From positions 5,270,001 to 5,334,000 of the forward strand of contig JAGUCH010000004.1 in NCBI GenBank assembly GCA_019096065.1: 64,000 nucleotides of DNA. Direction: 5' to 3'. The DNA comes from Paracyclopina nana (taxonomy: Eukaryota; Arthropoda; Copepoda; Cyclopoida; Cyclopettidae). This document shows, one piece after another, positions 1 through 9,830 of the stretch (position 1 is its first letter; the number at the start of each line of letters is the position of its first letter). The position numbers and the translations under genes are program-made. The notes beneath the pieces are model-generated. The model was not told where the DNA came from. It worked only from the letters and a program-made list of their open reading frames with translations, and did not search any database.

Positions 1-36
1 AAAAAGTACTCAATTTGATGCAATAGTGACAAGTAC

Positions 37-1276
37 CTTTTTCTCAAAGAGCTCTGGGTTATTCAATGGCTTGATTTTACTTTTCTCCATCTCAACTTCC
101 CAATCAGACTTTTTAGTTAGAAACAGGATAAAACAGTATTCAGCAAGTGAGTAAAAAACTCCAATATAGCAAAACAGTGTCCATAAGTCGGCAGATTTCA
201 TATAGGATGTTGTTGGCCAAGATGCCCTGGAAAACATTCAAATTAGAATTTAAAAATTAATGTTGTCAATGAAGCTTACTTTGCTCCATTAAAAAGTGAA
301 ATAATGGAGAGAAAAGTGGTGATGCAAAGGCTCATTCTGCCAGGAATCAGGTCCGAAGGAATGTAAACTGAGCAAGCTGACAAACTGCAAAGCATAAAAC
401 TTGGGATATAAGTATGGAGCAAGTGATTAGAATAGATCCTTTTGAAGCTGAATGCCATGATGAATGTTGAAAATTTTACGTTGTCCTCTTCTAAGTCAAA
501 GACTGTGTCCGAAATTTCACTTTTCTCCAAAGTTACATAAAAGTCAGATAATTGAATGTCCGATGACCTGGTATGCTCAGCCAAGTTATACAACATGGTT
601 ATATTTGCTTGCTCAGTATCATGATCTATTATGTCAAATCAGAAGTAAAGAATTGAAAAAATACATATAACCAGGAATTACCTAATGATATAACAACTTC
701 ACAAACATTGTAATCGAGTGGAAACCACTCAAATCCCATGCTACACCTAGTTTTCAAGATGTACCTGCCTCCATAAGTAACATACCCAGAATCAGTCATA
801 GTCAAAGTGAGAGACTCCTTCAGCTCACTGACAACTGATACAGAGACAATATCATCTATGTAAATCAAAGGAATCCAAAAAGGCTTCCAATTGTTCTTGT
901 CAATAGCAAATTCTTGGTTGTCATCTGAAAGGCACTTATCTGGCCATTTCAACCTGTCATCTTGCCAGGACATCTTAAACACAAAGTCAAGGACTAATTC
1001 ATGATTTTTTGTATCTAAAGCAGATATTGCTTTGATTTCAATGTCAAATGTGATAGTGGTAGGGTCATCCAGTTTCAATGCATTGTTTGGGGTCTTGAAT
1101 TTTTCATACTTTAAGCATTTCATTATATTTGGCAAATATTCACCATCAAAAAGTACCATTGCTTTGTAATCATCACACGTCATTTCTTCAATGCTTTTGC
1201 AATTCAAACCCTCTTGACCCCAAACTAAGCCCATAATGAGGCAATTGAGTATGACAAGATAAAATAACTGTTTCAT
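37..1276 (-). CDS. Cys-loop (pentameric) ligand-gated ion channel subunit, 3' end beyond window
   Basis: Subunit of a plasma-membrane Cys-loop receptor. Three exons read on the minus strand, 1276..682, 625..280 and 226..37, with phases that join cleanly; the next donor points off the window, so TM4 is missing from view. The start was placed at the Met that gives a signal peptide ending near GLVWGQ (about residue 21). The ligand-binding domain follows, with the diagnostic Cys-loop C178-x13-C192 containing the FPLD core. TM1 (around HTYIPSFMLCSL), TM2 (PGRMSLCITTFLSI) and TM3 lie in exons 2 and 3. The PGRM start of TM2 resembles the PARV entry of anion channels, but selectivity and ligand cannot be decided here. 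A truncated duplicate of its first exon lies just upstream. Confidence 0.85.
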
Positions 1277-1609
1277 AGTTGTTGCAATACTGACCATGGG
1301 CAAAGTGTGGACATAGTAAGAATGAAAAAACCTTGCCTAGTGCCCTTGTGATCTCCTAAAATATTCATGAATATAATTAATGCAAAGTCTACATGCTTTT
1401 GGACCCAAAATGGTCCCGTGAAAATTTCAGGCTATTCATCAAAAGTTAATTTACAGTCCATTGCCTACATATTAGGCCGGCTTGGCTACCAATTTTCTTC
1501 AAAACTATGACAAAGAAAAGATGTAGATCAAGCCACACCAATTCTAAGTTGCTAAAAGGCCATAGGGAATTTTATTTGCAAGATTAAACAACAGTTCACA
1601 AAATCCTTT

Positions 1610-1909
1610 TTAAGTTGACCATTGACCATGCTTGAAGTGGGAAACTTCTTCAATGGACACATTCAAATGGTAAACCAGAGCTGAGATATGGGGAGTGGGG
1701 CTGTCCAGATTCAGAGCTTCTGTTGGGCTTTTGAACTTTTCATATCCTAAGCACTTCATTATATGTGGCAAAAGCTCTCCATCATGTTGAACCATTGCTC
1801 TGTAATCATCGCAGGACATTTCCTCTCTACTTTTGCACTTCAGGAAATCTTGGCCCCACACAAGGCCCAAAGGGAAGAGATGAAAAACTAGCTGAATTAA
1901 CTGCTTCAT
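1610..1909 (-). pseudogene. Truncated tandem duplicate of the Cys-loop receptor N-terminus
   Basis: A 99-residue open frame that starts like the neighbouring receptor: signal peptide MKQLIQLVFHLFPLGLVWGQ, then CKSREEMSCDDY and IMKCLGYEKFK, each nearly matching the intact gene. Similarity continues to the segment around ISAL after a short internal deletion. The frame then becomes unrelated and stops, with no Cys-loop and no membrane segments. The flanking DNA upstream of the start is also recognisably duplicated. An AATAAA on the minus strand lies about 35-40 bp past the stop, so a short secreted product is possible. Most likely a decayed gene copy; a functional soluble fragment cannot be excluded. 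Confidence 0.65.
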
Positions 1910-2516
1910 GTTTGAGGCCAAACTGACATTGAGTATTGTAGCCCTTAAAAAACTTTCCCCCACACACAGTGGTCTTTCAAATAATTTATGTACAATAATT
2001 AATGCAGATGTCTGCTATTTGATGACCTTAGGCAACCAAAAAGTAAAAAGAATGATTGCTTGCTCATTGGAATTGCTTATCAAAGCATGTACTACAACAA
2101 GATCAATTATAAACTCACAAATATATCTGCTTAAGTAGTGGCCAAAAAGAAGAGAAAGCTGCATTTAATCATCTATGAAATATGTCAATCTCAGTTAAAT
2201 TAAAAACACATCAATCCAGAGAGAGCTCTAAGTTGTGCTTTGCAGTTGACCAAAAAAGTAATTTAGATTATCACAAGATTGCTAATTACAACGCAAAGAG
2301 AAAAAAGACCATCCTACAGTCCCATGAGATATTTTTTGAGCTACTTCTCTTCCATCAGCTTTCTAGCTTCATTTTATGCCCATAAAAGACCTGAGGGACA
2401 CCTCAGTAAGGATTATCCTTAGCCAAGAACAAGAGGATAAAAATGTAGCCACTTAAAAGCATCCTTGCCAGTTTGCCCCTGTGTGTCTTACTATCAAGAA
2501 CCTGGCAAGAACAATA

Positions 2517-3040
2517 ATGTTCAAGTCTTTTCTGATTTTTGGCATTTTGGTCACACTATCAATTGCGGAAGGTATTGATAACTCTACATAACCAAAAGTA
2601 TCCGTTAATATTTCCATTTTTTAGCTTATGTCAATGAAGACCTGATGGGAGATGACCAATCTTTAGAGCAATTAATCAAAGATTTGGCGCAGTTGGAAGA
2701 GGATTTGCCATTGAGGGCATTGAGAAGTTCCAGTTGGAAGTTGAGGGCAGGTAAAAGGGGTGATGGGGCTCTATGGAAGCTGAGAACAGGAAAAAGGGAA
2801 GCTCTTTGGAAGTTGAGAAGCATGAAGAGAGACTCAGCTGATTTTGACTCAGTTGAAGTAGACAACTCAGGAGAAGCTTCAGCTGAGTCTTTTGAAGGTC
2901 CAGCCGCTGAGAAAAGAGATGCTCTGTGGAAGCTGAGAAGCATGAAGAGAGATGCTTTGTGGAAGCTGAGAAGTGGCAAGAGGGATCCTTTGTGGAAGCT
3001 GAGAACCGGAAAGCGTTCAGCTGTTGCTGAGTCAATATAA
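2517..3040 (+). CDS. Neuropeptide precursor with six WKLR peptides
   Basis: Secreted prepropeptide of 156 residues from two exons (2517..2571 and 2625..3040; 53-bp intron, phase 1). Exon 1 supplies a signal peptide starting MFKSFLIFGILVTLSIAEA. After an acidic spacer come six copies of a WKLR core, each ending at a Lys-Arg processing site. Five have the form [D/E/G][A/P]LWKLR[S/T]; the first is SSSWKLRA. Four copies end in GKR, predicting C-terminal amidation, and two end in MKR, predicting a free Met end. A non-repeated acidic spacer (about residues 90-118) separates copies three and four; the C-terminus is SAVAESI. This layout is typical of arthropod neuropeptide precursors that are cleaved by prohormone convertase. 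I do not recognise the LWKLR[S/T]amide family. Confidence 0.85.
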
Positions 3041-3382
3041 GCAGTGCGCCAAAATTCAAACTTGGTTGGCAGCTCTCCAAATATTTGAACACAACAAATT
3101 AATGGTGAATAAAGGTGAATTTTAAAGGTTTTTTTATCACATCTTGTTAATACTTTGTTTTGTTTTCAGGCGTCAAATCACAGCTCTCTATCTCTAGTTC
3201 CAGTCATTGTAATGTTCAGCATCAAGAAATCCAAAAAAGCAGACTACTATTAGTTATTGAAGACATCATCTTTTATACACTATAAAAAGCACATATAAGT
3301 TTTTCCTCCTCTCTCTCTTATAATTATCCTCTCACTTAACATTATATAATACAAAACGTATAGTAGCTATAAAGCAATAACA

Positions 3383-4651
3383 TCAAGATTTCAATAAATC
3401 TTTTTTGTTTTTATATCTTTTTGCCTGGCTTGCTCTCAAACGATTGATAAACTTCATTTCATCCATGGCCATTAATGCACATTTTGGCTTATTATTATGC
3501 TGAACTCTGTAAGCCATCACACCAGACCCATAGAGCCTTTCACGAGGAATTAGGTACTCATTTGGAATTTGCTGAAATCCGCAGTCTTTCTGAGCCTCAG
3601 CATTAAATTTTTCAAGCAAAGCCAATTGAGAAGTCATTTTTGATTTGCCCAAAGATGCTACTTTCTTGTGAAAAGCAGCCACAAAATGGTCATACAAGAG
3701 GAAATCAGCTTTGAGCCAATGTCTCAGTTTTGCTCTACCTTGGGGGCTTAACTTGGACTTAGTGGAGACCTTATGGGAATTAAGTTTGATGTAGGTGAAA
3801 TTGGAATACTCCCAGCAAAGGAGCTGATTCAGCAAAACCAGAGACTCATCAAAGTGCTCTACAACCATCACAAGGTCAAAGGTGTCTTCAACCTCTTGGA
3901 TTTTGGCTTGCACAGCATCCATATCATCCATTTGCTCAGGTTGGAGACCAAAATCAAATAACATTGTGTTTCTTGGGAACATTTGGCCTATAGAAGCTGG
4001 TTTGGGTTTGGGGCTCAAAAATGCAAATTGCTCAAGTGAGAGATGCAAAGACTTGCCCATTTGGTTGTAGTCCCACAAACTGATGAACACATCAATGGGA
4101 TTTCTGACAATGGTGAAGTAAGTAACTGGCTTTGTGAACATCTTGGCCACTTCCGACCCGTTCCACCTGTTGTGCAAACAGAATATGTCCAATGGTGCAG
4201 CCAAATGTTGAGTATGTTTGGACATTTTTTGGAACGCCTCTACAGAGAATCCGGACAAGTTGCCAACATAATTGCCAGAGTCCGGCAAGGCCACATTCAG
4301 GTCATGATTGGAAGCAAATCGAAAAAGGATATTTTGCATGGTTGTACTTGAACACTTATGGGTCTTATGAAACACTATCGACCTCATTTTGGCAGTGGTG
4401 CAATAGTGATGATCCGTGTGATCCGATTGGTTTTGCGAAGCTTCCAATAGATAGGGAATTGGTTTTCTCCTGCATTAAGAAGAAAATTAACCATGTCCTT
4501 GAAAACATCAATTAATTTACCTCCTTCCAAGGAAATCATTTACTTCTACTTGGTTGCTTAACAACTCCGTGAGGATTACAAGAGTCAAAGCCAATGAAGC
4601 CAAAATCAGAATGAATGTCTTGGACGTTGTTGTACTTTTTTGTAGCAGCAT
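3383..4651 (-). CDS. Galactose 3-O-sulfotransferase-like (GAL3ST family), Golgi type II
   Basis: Predicted Golgi sulfotransferase of 405 residues transferring sulfate from PAPS to a galactose-containing glycan or glycolipid. Two exons (4651..4521, 4469..3383) are separated by a 51-bp intron; an AGG codon is completed across the junction. Exon 1 encodes a short cytoplasmic tail and one N-terminal membrane anchor (about residues 12-32), as expected for a type II Golgi enzyme. The PAPS 5'-phosphosulfate loop is FHKTHKCSSTT (residues 77-87, family form F-K-T-H-K-x-x-S-S-T). The 3'-phosphate segment is IVRNPIDVFISLWDYN, followed by a conserved FDFGLQ. Length fits the family. The exact acceptor sugar cannot be deduced. 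Confidence 0.85.
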
Positions 4652-5149
4652 GTTGTAAATTAATTACATTCTGCTATGAGCACAACTTCAGCCATACTGT
4701 ATAGTAGAATTGATTTCTGCACTTTATTAGGTCTCCAGTGACTCAATGACTTTAGAAAGCTAAATGCCCACAATGGCATTCCGTAAAGAAAGGAAACCCA
4801 TTACTTTAGTTGTACGTGACTCGTAAAGAAATCAATGCGGCTTTTAATGATTCATAAAAGAAAAGAGCTTCTTCAACATTAACATGAAAGCAACTGCATA
4901 TAAACACAAATACTATAAGAAATATTCAACGAGCCAAAACAAAAAAGTCTTTTAGCTTTTAGGGAATTACTCTTTTTGTCTGTGTGATTGGAGCATGGTT
5001 TGCTGGAATATCAATTATTAAGCTCGATTCCGAGCAGGAATACTCGACCCTTCCTCTTGAATAATTTATGACTCGATATAGGCATTCTAGATAATAGAGA
5101 CACAAATTATGGTGAAGCACATTTGAGCAAAATGATCCTATTTTTGTTT

Positions 5150-7091
5150 TCACAGCACTAAGGATAAGAGGAATGCTAGAAGCATGAAATAATGTGAGAA
5201 AAAGTTGAGGGACTCCCATTTGGCAATGGTGTGTGTCCATTTGTAGCCCTCCGTTTGAACCTCTGATTGGTCAAACATCACCCCCAAGTACATGAGGTGG
5301 ACACAAGCCAGGATTCCAAAGGCAAAGTTGGTCAACATGACGCAAATCGAGGCCTCTTTGTGCCTGAAGGCTTGCTCCTCCGGATTGGCTTTCCTTGCTC
5401 CTATCGAAGCATTGAATATATTGGACAATTTTCTCCGGATTTGATGTTCAGTGTAGGAGAAGAAGCCCAAACTTAGCAGAACTGAGCCCAATTGGAAGTT
5501 GAATCCGTGTAAAAATGTGCTGGCCAAAAACGTGGTCATCACTGCGGTCCATTTGCCAAATGCTATGGTCTTTTTGAAGCAATCTAAAATTGAGAATAAA
5601 TACAATTTTCTTAAGGCAACAAATAAACAGGATTCTGCTTACATTGCTTCAGCCATTTGTGCATGGGAATATTCCAGGACACGACAACTTCCACAAGTGA
5701 TCTTGGCACTTCAATGTTGTGAGGCTCAGTGACAGGCAATTCCCACCTGACTGGACCCATATGGCCTGGTTGGTTGGCTGCACTACTGCCGAAACCTGCA
5801 GCAATAGCTGAAGCTTCAGACATGAAACTCACGAAATAATGGCTAGCTCTGAATGACATCGCATCTCTATAAGCAGCAATCCACCTAAAAAAAGAATGTG
5901 TTTTGAAAGAAATTGCAACTAATGTAGTTAGAAGAAATACTTGTGCTCGTTTTTAGGTATGAACCATGAAATCCAACAGGTTGACATGGTCAAAAACATG
6001 AACCCAAACATCATGGAAAAAATAATTTTGATCATCCAAGTAAAGTTCTGAAAAAGCAGGAATTATCTTCAAAAGCACTTTTTATGAAAATACGGATTAC
6101 ACACCCATCTCGGCGTGATGAAAATGTCAGCATAATCTTTGTAAGAAACCCAAGGCCCAAGTACTGTTGTGCCAGGGCAAAGAGCGTAGCCAAAATATTC
6201 AAACATGCTGGGCACTTTGGCTAAAATCAAATCAGCTTGTTCAGTAGTAGTATTTGACTCTTTTTTATCAGTGACTCTGTTTGGTTTGGTGGGTAGTCGA
6301 TTTCTCAGTCTTCTCTGGCTCTTCTTTGAAAGGTCAGTCTTTTCGCTGGTTTCAGCTTCTTCATTGTCTTCCTCTTTGTCTTTCTTCTCCGATTCCTCTT
6401 TGATCATGGCCTCTGAATCCATGTCAAAAGCTAAAGATATGAGCTTCATGCTCAGAATCATTTGAGCTCCTCTGATTTGATGCCAATCAACAGGATGTGA
6501 AATGAAAAGTTCGCTATAGAATATTTTCACGTTTTTAAAATTATCTAGCAGCTAAAATTAGAAGACTTACCAAATCATGTTGAACGAAACGCAAAGGATA
6601 GCTGACATGAGGCCACGAGCAGCGTGCACATAAGTATGGCAGAAATGGAGCATTAACCAGGACAACATTGTCAATGCGACAAGGTAAACAACATTCGAGT
6701 AGAAAAAGTGGGTAGTAACAATGACACCAATGACTGCTGAGAGTGAATGCAGAATCCATGATGGAATTGCTGAAGCTATTAAGCAAATGAACGTCATTAA
6801 CATGATTTAAGCTCAAAAAAGTCATCATTTACATGATTGAGATAATACTCTGAAGATGACACACCACAAAATAAGTTTGCCAATGTGCTTTAGTCCATCT
6901 TTAAGGGTCGGCTCTATGCAATGTTCAAGGATTTCTCCAAAGGAAAATGGCGACAGTAAGTTGGCATTGATCATGTCTTCGTAGTCATAATCGACCTCTT
7001 CCTTTACTGCTTCAAAAGGATCGTCAAAGTATTCACTCACAAATGGAGGCTCTGACTCCAAATTAATTCCACGCTCACTCAGAAACTCCAT
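5150..7091 (-). CDS. porcn: Porcupine, Wnt O-acyltransferase (MBOAT)
   Basis: ER multi-pass O-acyltransferase that attaches palmitoleate to Wnt ligands before secretion. Six exons on the minus strand: 7091..6833, 6775..6571, 6513..6105, 6047..5941, 5884..5643 and 5583..5150, with introns of 56-59 bp and matching phases, giving 551 residues. Recognised from the stretches HPVDWHQIRGAQMILSMKL, FEYFGYALCPGTTVLGPW and FLHGFNFQLGSVLLSLGF. The presumed catalytic His is H433 within LHG. Several hydrophobic helices are visible. Compared with vertebrate PORCN (about 460 residues) it carries a highly charged Glu/Lys-rich insertion after FDMDSEAM. The third exon start was chosen because it is the only nearby acceptor that keeps frame. 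Confidence 0.9.
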
Positions 7092-7934
7092 CTTTTCAAT
7101 TTAAGCTAAGAAAAGAATGTTTTGTTTTGATTGAGAATATTACGTCAAATTGCCGGGGGGTGAGAGCTCGATCCACATATTGAACAATCATTTTTTGCTA
7201 CTAGTATACTCATTCTCTAAATATTTGCAGCATTATCTGCAATAATTTTTTTCCTATATTTCTAAATTAAGAATTATTATCATCAGCCACAAATTTGTAC
7301 TTTTATTTCGATTTAAATCAGATTTGGGTGTGCCTTAAATAAAGTGTATCAATACATCAAAGAGTTGACTAACAGTTTTAAGGCAAACTGCTCCATTATC
7401 AATACGACAATTTTCCCCTTTGATCCCTCAAAAATTCAGAATAAAGGAACGTCAACTAATGAAAAATCGAAAAAATACATTGAGGTGTATGTTTGTTTCA
7501 AATCTTGATTAAAATTTAGTTTCCAGCACACAATTTTATTTCAGCTTGTACTCAAATTTGATGCATTTGAAGTCATTACTCATGTTGCGTCAATTCCTAC
7601 GCCTAAAAAATAGGCGTAAACCGATGGAAATCACGCAAAATCCAAGAGCTCAACAAAATTAGTAATTGATTTCTTCCAAGCTATTCGAGAAAATATGATG
7701 CAAACAAAAAGAAAATAATTGAGAAAAAATTAGCTGACATCGGTTCAAGTCTATTAACATATCTTGCTGCTGTTGCTCTGTGTGTGTCTGGAATTTCATG
7801 TATGTTAATGTGGAAACAGCAGAATTATTTCATCGTTCAGCCGCTCCCAGTTAAAAAGCAAACAAAAAAACATCATGGAATACTAGAGAACTGTTCAAAG
7901 CATTCATTTACTATTTGAGTTACCTTCAACAACC
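7092..7934. other. Intergenic region between divergent porcn and TBC1D10-like starts
   Basis: About 840 bp with no supported gene, separating two divergently transcribed start codons. It must hold both promoters or part of them. AT-rich; no clear TATA box or repeat could be singled out by eye. Confidence 0.5.
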
Positions 7935-9311
7935 ATGGAAAGAAACGGGTTTTCCGCTGAAGAACTGCGAAACAATGGCACCAATCTTGAAGAAGAAGAA
8001 GATATTGAAGATGAGGGCTCAGTCATGTCCAGCGTAGTTGACAGGTGAATATTCTTCTTTTTTCAAGCATCGTGGCCTATTTTTATGCTCGGAAAATTTG
8101 AGTCTTGGCTGAAAATTGTGAAAAATTGGTACCATATGTTTTGTTTACTTCTGCCATTCGGCCGGTTAGCCAATCAGCCCGCTTGCTTCGACACTAGCGC
8201 CACCTATGTTCTATTCACTATTCAATTCTATTAAATTTTCAGATTCGGCTTTGCTAATGAGTCGAGAATATCAACTAGCGAGGAGCAAAATGGCAAACCT
8301 CATCCGGGTGAATACGTACCAGTTGATGTGTTGAGGCGACGCGAGACAAAATGGCTGCAAATGCTTGATCATTGGGACAAGTACATGTTGGAAAGATTTA
8401 AAAAAGTGCGGCAAAGATGTCGCAAAGGAATTCCATCCTCTATCAGACCAAGAGCATGGCAGCACCTGTGCGGTGCCAAGTTCAAGATGATTAAACATTC
8501 CGGAGCGTTTGAACGCTATGTTCAAGAGCCTGGAGAGCAGCAGTGGATTGACGATATCAAGAAGGATTTGCATAGGAATTTCCCCACTCATGAGCTCTTT
8601 GGAGGAACTTATGAACACATAGGGCAGACGGAGCTTTACAATGTGCTCAAAGCATACACAGTTAGGAATCCAGTGGAAGGTAATTGTTGCTTTGCTTGTT
8701 GAAGTTGGTAGCTGAATGAAATTCCTTCTTTTGCAGGCTATTGTCAAGCCCAAGCTCCCATCGCTGCAGCGCTATTAATGAACATGCCCTCAGAAGAGGC
8801 ATTTTGGTGTCTGGTGTGCATTTGCGAAAATTACATTCCTGGCTACTATTCGGCGGGTATGGAAGCCATCCAGCTCGAAGGAGATGTCCTTATGGGTCTC
8901 TTAAAGAAAGCCAGTCCCAGTGTGCATCGACATATGAAAAAGCAACAAATCGAGCCCATTCTATTCATGACAGAATGGTTTTTGTGTCTTTTCTCTCGAA
9001 CTTTACCATGGGCATGTGTTCTGCGGATTTGGGACATGTTCTTCTTTGAAGGCGTCAAGATTCTCTTCAGAGTAGGACTCGTCCTGCTCAAGTCCGCTCT
9101 GCCCAAACGAGTGCGAAAAGAATGTCCATCCATGTTTGAAACGCTAGAAGCCATAAAAAATTTACCTCCTGGTTTGAAAGACCCTGATTTCCTTGTGGAT
9201 GAAATCCTGCGGCTAGACATCACTGACGAAGACATGAAAAATGAGAATGCCAAGCAAATGCTGAAGCGTTCAAAAATGAAACAGCAACAGCAGCAAAGCA
9301 ACTCTACTTGA
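7935..9311 (+). CDS. TBC-domain Rab GTPase-activating protein, TBC1D10/EPI64 type
   Basis: Predicted RabGAP of 373 residues that accelerates GTP hydrolysis on Rab GTPases. Three exons, 7935..8044, 8243..8679 and 8737..9311, with consistent phases. A short acidic N-terminus precedes the TBC domain. The arginine-finger motif is GIPSSIRPRAWQHL, and the glutamine finger is the YCQAQAPIAAALLM segment at the start of exon 3. C-terminal TBC signatures include WFLCLFSRTLPW and RIWDMFFFEG. The C-terminus ends in a short Gln run (MKQQQQQ). The order R-x-W then YCQ and the flanking TKWLQML-DHWDKYM resemble TBC1D10A/Whacked proteins. A decayed copy of the exon 3 tail lies about 150 bp downstream. Confidence 0.88.
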
Positions 9312-9458
9312 TGTGATACAAGTTGCAAATTCAAGTGAGGCATTTACTAGTCCTTTATAATGCATAACCACAAAAATTCATCATGTCAAGCCCATTCAAA
9401 TCATCACTCAAGTAAGTGCATGTCTTTTATCTTCAACAAACAATCCGCCAAGAATTAT

Positions 9459-9830
9459 GAAAAAGCTTCTAATCAAGTCCATTCCATTCATGACTGAATT
9501 ATTTTTATGTCTTCTTTCAAAAACTTAACCAGGGCATGCTAACTGAAGAATTGGAACGAGTTCTTCTTTGAAGATGTCAAGATTGTCTTCATAAATGGCA
9601 TCGGCATGCTCATTAAGAAGAGTGCATAAATAGTGTCCATTCATGCTTGAAATACTTTGAAAAATCCAGATTTCCTCACTGAGGGAGCTCTAAAGTTATA
9701 CATTATTGACAGAGACATGAAAACATAGATAGAGAAGAGAATGAAACAGCATTAAAAAGCGTTATAGTAGCAAAGTGGCTCAACTTGATGTGATAAACGT
9801 TGAGAGTACAAGTGAGGCATTTTCTAATTT
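9459..9830 (+). pseudogene. Decayed tandem copy of the 3' part of the TBC gene
   Basis: This stretch aligns by eye with 8935-9360, the end of exon 3 plus the start of the 3' UTR of the TBC gene: ATTCATGACTGAATTATTTT against ATTCATGACAGAATGGTTTT, GTTCTTCTTTGAAGATGTCA against GTTCTTCTTTGAAGGCGTCA, and CAAGTGAGGCATTT in both. It has in-frame stops and internal deletions and no start, so it does not encode protein. A partial segmental duplication rather than a retrocopy, since it includes non-coding 3' sequence and lies directly behind the parent. Confidence 0.8.
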
